Positions 1 through 5,198 of a stretch of 5,198 bases of DNA are shown here, piece by piece. Location of the stretch: the NCBI GenBank assembly GCA_937873245.1, contig CALMVY010000010.1, positions 1 through 5,198 on the forward strand, read 5' to 3'. The notes below the pieces were generated by a model, which saw only the letters and a program-made list of their open reading frames with translations, did not search any database and was not told the origin of the DNA. A program made the position numbers and the translations under genes. The DNA is from an uncultured Arthrobacter sp. (GTDB lineage Bacteria > Actinomycetota > Actinomycetes > Actinomycetales > Micrococcaceae). Numbering within the stretch: the stretch's first letter is position 1; every line of letters begins with the position of its first letter.

Positions 1-686
1 CGGTGAACGCCGGCTTCGGTTCGGCCGGCGAACGCTGCATGGCCATTTCGGCGCTCCTCGCTGTAGGAGACATAGCCGATGAGCTAGTGGCAAAAATCGC
101 GGAGCGTACACGGTCGCTCCGCACCGGCGACGGCCTGCGAGGCTGCGACATGGGCCCGCTCGTCACGGCTGTCCACCGCGACAAGGTTGCAGGCTACGTT
201 GACGCCGGAGAGGCCTCCGGTGCCACGCTGGTGATCGACGGACGCAACGTCGCCGCCGACGCGGAAGGTGACGGCTTCTTCGTCGGCCCCACGCTCTTCG
301 ACAACGTCGCCCCGGACATGTCCATCTACCAGGACGAGATCTTCGGGCCCGTCCTGTCCGTGGTCCGGGTTGACAGCTACGAGCAGGCACTGGAGCTGAT
401 CAACACCAACCCCTATGGCAACGGCACCGCCATCTTCACGAACGACGGCGGCGCGGCCCGCCGCTTCGAGAACGAGGTGGAGGTGGGCATGGTCGGCATT
501 AACGTCCCTGTACCGGTCCCCATGGCCTACTACTCCTTCGGCGGCTGGAAGAACTCGCTGTTCGGCGATACCCACGCCCACGGCACCGAGGGCGTCGGGT
601 TCTTCACCCGGGGCAAGGCTGTGACCTCCCGCTGGCTGGATCCCAGCCACGGCGGCATCAACCTCGGTTTCCCGCAGAACGCCTGA
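1..686 (+). CDS. mmsA: CoA-acylating methylmalonate-semialdehyde dehydrogenase, 3' part (5' end outside window)
   Basis: This enzyme of the aldehyde dehydrogenase superfamily converts malonate or methylmalonate semialdehyde, NAD+ and CoA into acetyl-CoA or propionyl-CoA with loss of CO2, in the cytoplasm. The visible 227 codons (reading frame from base 3) hold the C-terminal half. The catalytic Cys is residue 12 of the visible part, in GSAGERCMA; an Arg directly before that Cys is typical of this subfamily. The ALDH motif EIFGPV is at about 112-117, PYGNGTAIFT at 137-146, and the very characteristic subfamily stretch VGINVPVPVPMAYYSFGGWK at about 164-183, followed by NSLFGD and the TRGKAVTSRW end. 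Family members are about 490-510 residues with the Cys near 285, so slightly more than half the gene is missing upstream. The GTG at base 3 encodes an internal Val, not a start. The aminotransferase 28 bp downstream supports a role in beta-alanine or beta-aminoisobutyrate breakdown. An iolA-type role in inositol use is the main alternative; no inositol genes are visible. Confidence 0.95.
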   Translation, partial: VNAGFGSAGERCMAISALLAVGDIADELVAKIAERTRSLRTGDGLRGCDMGPLVTAVHRDKVAGYVDAGEASGATLVIDGRNVAADAEGDGFFVGPTLFDNVAPDMSIYQDEIFGPVLSVVRVDSYEQALELINTNPYGNGTAIFTNDGGAARRFENEVEVGMVGINVPVPVPMAYYSFGGWKNSLFGDTHAHGTEGVGFFTRGKAVTSRWLDPSHGGINLGFPQNA

Positions 687-699
687 CCGGCACCACACC

Positions 700-706
700 A
701 GAAAGG
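700..706 (+). promoter_or_regulatory. Ribosome binding site of the aminotransferase gene
   Basis: AGAAAGG lies 8 bases before the ATG at 715, a normal Shine-Dalgarno spacing, and fixes that ATG as the start. The 28-bp gap between the dehydrogenase stop and this ATG shows no hairpin or obvious promoter, so the two genes are probably cotranscribed. Confidence 0.7.
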
Positions 707-714
707 CACTCAAC

Positions 715-2088
715 ATGACTTCCACTCTTGAAAGCGGCGTTCTGCCGCTCCAGCACGACGCCGAAGGCGCCCGCCGGGCGTATGAACTGGACCGCAAGCA
801 CGTCTTCCACTCGTGGTCCGCCCAGGACCTCCTGGACCCCATGGTGATCACCGCGGCCGAGGGATCCCACGTCTGGGACGGTGAGGGCAACAAGTATCTG
901 GACTTCTCGTCCCAGCTGGTCAACACCAATATCGGCCACCAGCACCCCGCCGTCGTGGCCGCCATCGCGGCCCAAGCCGCGAAACTCTGCACGATCGCCC
1001 CGAGCTACGTCAACGACGCCCGCTCCGAGGCCGCCCGGCTGATCGCGGAACGGACCCCCGGCGAGCTGGACAAGGTCTTTTTCACTAACGGCGGGGCGGA
1101 TGCCAATGAACACGCCGTCCGCATGGCCCGGCTCCACACGGGCCGCCACAAGGTCCTCTCGGCCTACCGCTCATATCACGGCGGCACCCAGCTCGCCGTG
1201 AACCTCACGGGGGATCCGCGCCGCTGGGCCAGTGACAATGCCAGCACCGGGACCATCCACTTCTTCCCGCCCTACCTGTACCGCACCGCGTTCCATTCCA
1301 CGACGCAGGAAGAAGAAAGCCAGCGCGCCCTGGAACACCTGGAGCAACTGGTCAGTTTCGAGGGTCCGTCCACCATCGCGGCGCTGATTCTCGAATCGAT
1401 TCCGGGGACCGCCGGCATCTACCTGCCGCCGCCCGGCTACCTCCAGGGCGTACGGGATCTCTGCACCAGACACGGCATAGTCCTGATCGCGGACGAGGTC
1501 ATGTCCGGCTTCGGCCGGACCGGCAAATGGTTCGCCGTCGAGCACTTCGACGTCGTCCCGGACCTGCTCACCTTCGCCAAGGGTGTGAACTCCGGCTACG
1601 TTCCGCTGGGCGGCGTGGCCATCAGCCCCGAAATCGCGGCCACGTTCGGCAAGCGCATCTACCCGGGCGGCCTGACCTACTCCGGCCACCCGCTGGCGAC
1701 GGCGGCCGCGGTGGCCACCATCAACGCCATGGAGGACGAGCAGACGGTGCAACATGCGGCCCTGCTCGGAGAGAGCGTTATTGGCCCGGCCCTGGCCGGC
1801 TTCGCGGAGAACCACCCGTCCGTCGGCGAGGTGCGCGGCACAGGGGTCTTCTGGGCCATCGAGCTGGTCAAGAGCCGGGAAACACGCGAGCCGATGGCCC
1901 CCTATGGCGGCTCAAGTCCGGAAATGAACCAGCTGGTGGCGGCCTGCAAGTCCCGGGGCCTCCTGCCGTTCGCCAACTTCAACCGCATCCACGTGGTTCC
2001 GCCCTGCAACACCCTGGTGGAGGATGCCCGGGCCGGGCTCTCCATCCTGGACGAAGTGCTGGACATCGCGGACGGCTTCGCCGCCTGA
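715..2088 (+). CDS. Class III PLP-dependent aminotransferase (probable beta-alanine/omega-amino acid:pyruvate type)
   Basis: This complete 457-residue protein is a fold-type I, class III (omega) aminotransferase, expected to move an amino group from a terminal amine to a keto acid in the cytoplasm. Residues 50-64 (EGSHVWDGEGNKYLD) and GHQHP (74-78) match the family's N-terminal part. NGGADAN (125-131) corresponds to the phosphate-binding GG[ST/A]xA turn, and SYHGG (153-157) supplies the aromatic residue that stacks on PLP. ILESIPGTAG (225-234) corresponds to the usual E-P-x-x-G segment. LIADEVMSGFGRTG (257-270) carries Asp260, which contacts the pyridine nitrogen. Lys289 in TFAKGVNSGYVPLGG is the PLP lysine, and TYSGHPLA (321-328) gives the second phosphate contact. 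Length is normal and the start is supported by a ribosome binding site. Being paired with the semialdehyde dehydrogenase suggests that beta-alanine or 3-aminoisobutyrate is the donor. A GABA, taurine or other diamine-derived donor cannot be excluded. Databases often label such proteins 'aspartate aminotransferase family', which is a fold label rather than a substrate. Confidence 0.93.
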   Translation: MTSTLESGVLPLQHDAEGARRAYELDRKHVFHSWSAQDLLDPMVITAAEGSHVWDGEGNKYLDFSSQLVNTNIGHQHPAVVAAIAAQAAKLCTIAPSYVNDARSEAARLIAERTPGELDKVFFTNGGADANEHAVRMARLHTGRHKVLSAYRSYHGGTQLAVNLTGDPRRWASDNASTGTIHFFPPYLYRTAFHSTTQEEESQRALEHLEQLVSFEGPSTIAALILESIPGTAGIYLPPPGYLQGVRDLCTRHGIVLIADEVMSGFGRTGKWFAVEHFDVVPDLLTFAKGVNSGYVPLGGVAISPEIAATFGKRIYPGGLTYSGHPLATAAAVATINAMEDEQTVQHAALLGESVIGPALAGFAENHPSVGEVRGTGVFWAIELVKSRETREPMAPYGGSSPEMNQLVAACKSRGLLPFANFNRIHVVPPCNTLVEDARAGLSILDEVLDIADGFAA

Positions 2089-2183
2089 GACGCTCCCTCA
2101 CCTCTCGCGACACTAATGCGGACGCCCCCTCACGTGATGTGAGGGGGCGTCCGCCGTTTCGGCTCCAAAGGTGAGGGAGCGTC
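2089..2183. repeat. 95-bp concentric (nested) inverted repeat, REP/BIME-like
   Basis: An outer pair of perfect 15-bp arms (2089-2103 and 2169-2183, GACGCTCCCTCACCT and its complement) encloses an inner pair of perfect 16-bp arms (2118-2133 and 2139-2154, GCGGACGCCCCCTCAC and its complement) around a 5-base loop. Both pairs are centred exactly on 2136, and the spacers between arms are 14 bases on each side but are not complementary. All four arms share the 13-base core GACGCYCCCTCAC, so the element reads as two 45-base units (2089-2133 and 2139-2183) in opposite orientation. It begins at the base after the aminotransferase stop codon. Coordinates and symmetry are read directly from the sequence. 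That it is a dispersed genomic repeat family is inference. Confidence 0.9.
2118..2159. terminator. Probable bidirectional transcription terminator between convergent genes
   Basis: A GC-rich 16-bp perfect stem (2118-2133 with 2139-2154) with a GTGAT loop lies 29 bases after the aminotransferase stop and 40 bases after the stop of the opposing penicillin-binding gene. On the + strand it is followed by CGTTTCGG, a very short U run; on the - strand it is followed by ATTAGTG. The tails are weak by enterobacterial standards, but high-GC actinobacteria often use strong hairpins with poor U tracts. The location between convergent genes supports termination in both directions. Confidence 0.65.
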
Positions 2184-2194
2184 CGTGGGAGGGG

Positions 2195-4183
2195 TCAGCC
2201 GGCCGCGGTGAGGAACTCCTTCAGCAGCGGGCCGGAGACGGTGGCCCCGAGCCCGCCTTCCTCGACGAACACGGCGACCGCGAGGTCCCCGTGCACGGCG
2301 ACGATCCAGGCGTGCGTCTTGGGCGGGTTGTCGGAACCGAACTCGGCTGTTCCGGTCTTCGCCGCCACCGGGGCGCCCGGGACGGAGGCGAGGAATCCGG
2401 TGTGGCCGGAGGTCACCACGGCGCGCATCATGTCCGCCAGCGCGGCGGCTTCCGCTGCGGTGACCGGCGTGCCGGAGGCCGGCACCGGGGCCGGGGCGGA
2501 CGACGCCGTCGGACCCGCTGACGGCGTTGCTGCGGCGGCTGTTTCGGTGCCTGCAGCCGCGTCGCCGGCGTCGGGGTTCAGCACGAGCTGCGGGGTGACG
2601 GGGGCGCCCTTGGCGACGGAACCGGCCATGATGGCAGCGGCCAGCGGGGACATGAGCACCTTCCCCTGGCCGATCATCGAGGCGGCGTGCTCTGTTCCTG
2701 ACGCGTCGCCCGGAACCGAGCCGAGGAACGCGCCGGCTCCCAGGGCCGGGGCTTCCACGGCGACGCCGAGGGAGGTGGCGGCGGATTCCAGCTGAGCCTG
2801 GCTGACGGTGTCCCGGGCGTTGATGAACGCCGTGTTGCAGGAGTGGGCGAAGGCGTCGCGGAGTGTCACGGAGCCGAGCGAGGACGCCGGGTAGCCTTCG
2901 GCGTTCTTGAAGGTCCGGCCGTCGACGATCAGGGTTGCGGGGCAGTCCACCGTGGAATCAGGGTTCATGCCGTTGCGGATCATGGCCAGGGAATCCACGA
3001 TTTTGAAGATGGAGCCGGGGGCGTACTGGCCCAGGAGCGCGGTGTCGTAGCCGTTGCTTCCCGGTCCGGAGGCGGCGGCCAGGACGGCGCCGCTGGAGGG
3101 CCGGAGCGCCACGATCGCCGAGGCCGGGCCCACCTTGCCCAAAACGTCCTCGGCCAGCTGCTGGAGGTTCGGATCCAGGGTGGTTTTCAGGGGGGTGCCG
3201 ACCTTCATGTCAACCTGGAACAGGACGCGGCGGCCGCCGTTGAGCAAGGCCTGGCGTTCCTCGGCCGTGAGGCCCGCTTTCTCGGCAAAGACCTGGGTTC
3301 CGTTGCTGCCGCGCAGCTGCGCGTCATATTGCTGCTGGAGGCCGCCGCTGCCCGTGGTGTCCCCGGCTTTTAGCGCACCCCCTGATTTCTCGATCTGTTC
3401 GGCGTTGGCCTCGGCTGCTGTGCCCAGCAGGGCGCGGGCGAAGGTGCGCGTCGGGGCGAGGGGGAGGGAGTCGCGGATGGCGCGGGCGCCGGGAATCTCG
3501 CCGATCTGGTTGTCGGAAATGGTCCGGCCGTCCTCGCGCAGCGTGATGGCGGTGACAAAAGCCTCAGGGCCGGCCGCCTGGACCTGTTGGACGTAGGCGG
3601 CCGGGTCCACTCCCACGAGTTCGGCGAGCTGCGTGGCGGACGCAGCCGGGTCGGCGGCAGCCAGTAGCGGTTTGTCGATGCCGACGTTCACGACAGACCG
3701 ATAGGTGACCAGCTTGGCGTCACCGGCACCCAGGATCTCCGCCCGCGCCGGGGACTGGGACAAGGTGCCAAGGATTTCACCCTCGGCCAGCCCGGACACC
3801 AGGGTGGCCGGGTTCCAGACCGTGAGCCATTTGTCGCCGGACTTCTTCAGCGCGGCGGTGGTGGTGTACTTCCATTCGCCGGAGCCGATCTTCCAGCTGT
3901 ACTTCAGCGGGACCGTGGCGGTGTCCTTCTCCAGTGTCAGTTCGCCGCTCTCCACCGCGGGTTTGACCGGGTCCAGCGCCTTGAATACCTCTTTGAGCTG
4001 CTCATTGGCCGCACTGGCGTCCTTGCCCTCGAACGCGACGGAACCGACGTCGAGCGCCGCGACAGCAGACGCAAGCTGCTTCGCCGCGTCCTGGGCGCCG
4101 GCGCGGCCGTCGGAGCAGCCCACCAACGAGCCGCCAAGGATGAGCCCAACGAGGGCAAGTGAAAGTTTTGATGAGTTCCCCAT
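2195..4183 (-). CDS. Class B penicillin-binding lipoprotein, PBP2a-like (MecA_N domain + transpeptidase)
   Basis: This 662-residue protein is a D,D-transpeptidase that crosslinks peptidoglycan outside the membrane. The ATG at 4183 was chosen because it gives a lipoprotein signal peptide: Lys6, a hydrophobic run to residue 22, and lipobox LVGC with lipidated Cys23. Starting at 4309 would add 42 Arg-rich residues ahead of it. Residues about 25-140 resemble the MecA_N (NTF2-like) domain. Residues about 150-330 are the non-catalytic linker/dimerisation region, including the PBP2a-like pattern RTFARALLGTAAEANAEQ and GSGGLQQQYDAQL. The transpeptidase domain (about 350-662) has all three active-site motifs: S391-I-F-K394, S448-C-N450 and K609-T-G. 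Residues 538-575 are an Ala/Pro/Thr/Ser-rich stretch inserted between two motifs. Cys414 and Cys449 are the only cysteines besides Cys23 and might form a disulfide. The closest known actinobacterial counterpart by architecture is the mycobacterial lipoprotein Rv2864c, which is linked to cell division; the shared role is inference. There is no good ribosome binding site. No beta-lactam phenotype can be read from sequence. Confidence 0.94.
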   Translation of the reverse strand: MGNSSKLSLALVGLILGGSLVGCSDGRAGAQDAAKQLASAVAALDVGSVAFEGKDASAANEQLKEVFKALDPVKPAVESGELTLEKDTATVPLKYSWKIGSGEWKYTTTAALKKSGDKWLTVWNPATLVSGLAEGEILGTLSQSPARAEILGAGDAKLVTYRSVVNVGIDKPLLAAADPAASATQLAELVGVDPAAYVQQVQAAGPEAFVTAITLREDGRTISDNQIGEIPGARAIRDSLPLAPTRTFARALLGTAAEANAEQIEKSGGALKAGDTTGSGGLQQQYDAQLRGSNGTQVFAEKAGLTAEERQALLNGGRRVLFQVDMKVGTPLKTTLDPNLQQLAEDVLGKVGPASAIVALRPSSGAVLAAASGPGSNGYDTALLGQYAPGSIFKIVDSLAMIRNGMNPDSTVDCPATLIVDGRTFKNAEGYPASSLGSVTLRDAFAHSCNTAFINARDTVSQAQLESAATSLGVAVEAPALGAGAFLGSVPGDASGTEHAASMIGQGKVLMSPLAAAIMAGSVAKGAPVTPQLVLNPDAGDAAAGTETAAAATPSAGPTASSAPAPVPASGTPVTAAEAAALADMMRAVVTSGHTGFLASVPGAPVAAKTGTAEFGSDNPPKTHAWIVAVHGDLAVAVFVEEGGLGATVSGPLLKEFLTAAG

Positions 4184-4189
4184 CGCGCC

Positions 4190-4195
4190 ATTATG
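4190..4195 (-). promoter_or_regulatory. Candidate -10 element giving a leaderless mRNA for the penicillin-binding gene
   Basis: On the - strand CATAAT (5 of 6 matches to TATAAT) is followed by six bases (GGCGCG) and then the ATG at 4183. This is the spacing at which transcription would start on the A of the start codon. No Shine-Dalgarno sequence precedes that ATG, which is consistent with a leaderless transcript, a common arrangement in actinobacteria. I see no convincing -35 hexamer at 16-18 bases upstream. Confidence 0.45.
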
Positions 4196-4228
4196 CACCG
4201 GGCGCCGGACAATTCCCGTGTCACAAAT

Positions 4229-4257
4229 GTTCTGCCCGCGACCCGGAGTTCTGCCCG
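4229..4257 (-). repeat. Pair of 10-bp direct repeats upstream of the penicillin-binding gene, candidate operator
   Basis: CGGGCAGAAC occurs twice on the - strand (4248-4257 and 4229-4238) with a start-to-start distance of 19 bases, close to two helical turns. The nearer copy lies about 46-55 bases upstream of the penicillin-binding start codon, just upstream of where a -35 element would sit. That placement suits an activator binding as a tandem dimer. The repeats are exact; a binding function is inference. Confidence 0.35.
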
Positions 4258-4273
4258 AATCCCGACGCTCCCG

Positions 4274-4373
4274 CCCAGTTACTCCGGAGTGCACTCGCCC
4301 CGGAGTCATGAAGTTCCGCGGAAATCCGGGGATTATCCGCAGCGGGGAACACCGCTGGCCCCGGGTAACTGGG
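4274..4373. repeat. Cluster of inverted repeats in the gap between the regulator and penicillin-binding genes
   Basis: Within the 222-bp non-coding gap (4184-4405) several dyads are visible. A 9-bp inverted repeat CCCAGTTAC/GTAACTGGG (4274-4282 and 4365-4373) spans about 82 bases. Inside it are ACTCCGG/CCGGAGT (4281-4287 and 4300-4306, 12-base loop) and CAGCGG/CCGCTG (4340-4345 and 4352-4357, 6-base loop). ACTCCGGAGT (4281-4290) and AGTGCACT (4288-4295) are also palindromes by themselves. Any of these could help end the regulator transcript or bind a protein, but none has a U tract on the - strand. Short dyads are expected by chance in GC-rich DNA, so confidence in function is low. Apart from these and the promoter elements listed nearby, I see nothing in the gap. 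Confidence 0.3.
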
Positions 4374-4405
4374 AAGGAGCGCGCCGGCCCGGTCCGAAGC
4401 GCGGC

Positions 4406-5062
4406 TCAGAAGCGCCGGATGATCCTGCGCTGAGTGGCCACGGAGATCGCGGCCGTGCGGTTGTCCACCCCGAGTTTGCCGTAAATGTGCACGAGGTGGG
4501 TCTTCACCGTGGCCTCGGAAATGAAGAGCTGCTTGGCGATGGCCCGGTTCCCCAGGCCGGTGGCGAGCAGCTCCAGCAGCTGGATCTCGCGGGCGGACAG
4601 GACCGGTTCCGGATTCCGGATCCGGCCCAGCAGCCGGGCGGCCACCTCGGGCGCCAGCGCGGTCTGGCCTGCCGCGGCGGAGAGTACCGCCTGGCGGATC
4701 TGTTCCGGCGGCGCGTCCTTGAGCATGTAGCCGCTGGCGCCGGCTTCCACCGCGGCGAGGATATCGGCGTCGGAGTCGTAGGTGGTGAGGATGAGCACGG
4801 GCGGGGCGGGCATTCCGCCCCCGCCCGCCTTGATCCTGCCGGTCGCCGTGACGCCGTCCAGGCCGGCGCCCATCTGCAGGTCCATGAGTACGACGTCGGC
4901 CGGCTCGCCGAGGGTGTGGAGCCGGGAGAGCTCGGCCAGGGCCGCACCGCCGTCGGACGCTTCGGCGGCGACCGTGATGCCCTCGAAGTCGCTCAGCATG
5001 GCCCGCAGTCCGGCCCGGACCACCGGATGGTCATCGACCAGGAGTACGCGGATGTCGTTCAC
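4406..5062 (-). CDS. NarL/FixJ-family response regulator (receiver + LuxR-type HTH)
   Basis: This 218-residue cytoplasmic DNA-binding protein is the output half of a two-component system. Residues about 4-120 form the receiver domain: acidic pair Asp10-Asp11, phospho-acceptor Asp61 in VVLMDLQM, conserved Thr93 in LILTTYDSD, and Lys115 in GYMLKD. Residues about 153-212 form the LuxR/GerE helix-turn-helix, beginning LSAREIQLLELLATGLGNRA, with the recognition helix around EATVKTHLVHIYGKL (183-197). The start is GTG, backed by AGGAG six bases upstream. It overlaps the stop of the upstream histidine kinase, so the two should be made from one mRNA with coupled translation. A small Gly-rich stretch (79-83) before the fourth beta strand slightly lengthens the receiver. 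The length is normal and all key residues are present. The signal and target genes are unknown; the penicillin-binding gene downstream on the same strand is only a candidate target. Confidence 0.95.
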   Translation of the reverse strand: MNDIRVLLVDDHPVVRAGLRAMLSDFEGITVAAEASDGGAALAELSRLHTLGEPADVVLMDLQMGAGLDGVTATGRIKAGGGGMPAPPVLILTTYDSDADILAAVEAGASGYMLKDAPPEQIRQAVLSAAAGQTALAPEVAARLLGRIRNPEPVLSAREIQLLELLATGLGNRAIAKQLFISEATVKTHLVHIYGKLGVDNRTAAISVATQRRIIRRF

Positions 5063-5198
5063 GGGATGCTCCTGGCCGGGGGGTCCCCGAGCGGGAGCCG
5101 GATGGCCACCACCGTGCCCTCGCCGGGGGCGGATTCGATGTCCAGGCTGCCGGCCAGCGCCGCCACCCGTTCCTGGAGCGACTTCAGCCCGTAGCCCG
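5059..5198 (-). CDS. Sensor histidine kinase, C-terminal 45 residues (5' part outside window)
   Basis: Reading the - strand from 5196 gives 45 codons and a TGA at 5061-5059. The peptide starts GYGLKSLQERVAALAGSLDI and continues ESAPGEGTVVAIRLPL. This is the G2 box and last strands of a HATPase_c domain, of the kind found in NarX/DesK-type (HisKA_3) kinases that partner NarL-type regulators. The phospho-accepting His, the N and G1 boxes and any membrane segments lie outside the window, so the sensed signal cannot be inferred. The last residues (GDPPARSIP) extend past the domain and also encode the ribosome binding site of the regulator gene. The TGA shares bases with the regulator's GTG as GTGA. 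Confidence 0.92.
   Translation of the reverse strand, partial: GYGLKSLQERVAALAGSLDIESAPGEGTVVAIRLPLGDPPARSIP
5069..5073 (-). promoter_or_regulatory. Ribosome binding site of the response regulator, inside the kinase gene
   Basis: AGGAG on the - strand ends six bases before the GTG at 5062. It supports this GTG as the start rather than a later codon, and it lies within the last codons of the kinase gene, as expected for translational coupling. Confidence 0.75.

Noticed and set aside
3..5. GTG at base 3 as the start of the dehydrogenase gene
   Set aside because: It is only 11 codons before the catalytic Cys. The NAD-binding half of the enzyme must lie upstream, so this is an internal Val codon at the window edge.
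84..992. Long open frame on the - strand opposite the dehydrogenase and aminotransferase genes
   Set aside because: It spans two well-recognised genes and the gap between them, has no recognisable domain, and is the type of shadow frame expected opposite high-GC coding DNA.
1171..1815. Open frame of 214 codons on the - strand inside the aminotransferase gene
   Set aside because: It is antisense to the PLP-binding core of a clearly real gene, is rich in Gly/Arg/Asp/Val with no motif, and shows no convincing start context.
4184..4309. Upstream ATG at 4309 as the start of the penicillin-binding gene
   Set aside because: It would place 42 Arg-rich, non-conserved-looking residues before a textbook lipoprotein signal peptide, and would put the candidate promoter and direct repeats inside the coding region.
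4340..4357. CAGCGG/CCGCTG hairpin as a Rho-independent terminator of the two-component operon
   Set aside because: The stem is only 6 bp and on the - strand is followed by CGGATAATCC, without a U run, so there is too little support for a terminator call.
4193..5194. 333-codon open frame on the + strand opposite the response regulator and gap
   Set aside because: It is antisense to the complete receiver and HTH domains, has a low-complexity shadow composition and matches no known family.

Overview
The window looks like chromosomal DNA from a high-GC actinobacterium, most likely Arthrobacter, Pseudarthrobacter or a relative in the Micrococcaceae. This rests on strongly GC-biased third codon positions, a MecA-type penicillin-binding lipoprotein, NarL-type two-component genes with a GTGA stop/start overlap, and overall protein flavour. 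The genus is an inference from familiarity, not a search result. I see no mobile element, phage gene, CRISPR array, tRNA or rRNA.

Left part (1-2088, + strand): the 3' half of a CoA-acylating (methyl)malonate-semialdehyde dehydrogenase gene, starting just before its catalytic Cys, is followed after 28 bp by a complete class III PLP aminotransferase. Together they fit the end of beta-alanine / beta-aminoisobutyrate catabolism: the aminotransferase makes malonate or methylmalonate semialdehyde, and the dehydrogenase oxidises and decarboxylates it to acetyl-CoA or propionyl-CoA. The pathway assignment is inferred from pairing and family; the precise amine substrate is not visible.

Junction (2089-2194): the base after the aminotransferase stop codon begins a 95-bp element made of two concentric inverted repeats, a 16-bp perfect inner hairpin inside a 15-bp perfect outer one, both centred on position 2136. 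It sits between convergent genes. It probably works as a bidirectional terminator, and its layout resembles a pair of inverted REP-like units.

Middle part (2195-4183, - strand): a 662-residue penicillin-binding lipoprotein with a PBP2a-like plan (lipobox, MecA_N/NTF2-like domain, dimerisation-type linker domain, transpeptidase). It seems to be transcribed from its own, possibly leaderless, promoter. Upstream are a pair of 10-bp direct repeats and several dyads in a 222-bp non-coding gap (4184-4405).

Right part (4406-5198, - strand): a NarL/LuxR-type response regulator whose GTG start overlaps the stop of a histidine kinase, of which only the last 45 codons lie in the window. The signal sensed and the genes controlled are unknown. 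The penicillin-binding gene lies directly downstream on the same strand, so it is a candidate target, but nothing in the sequence proves this.

The genes are mostly ordinary. The most unusual object is the concentric repeat at 2089-2183.
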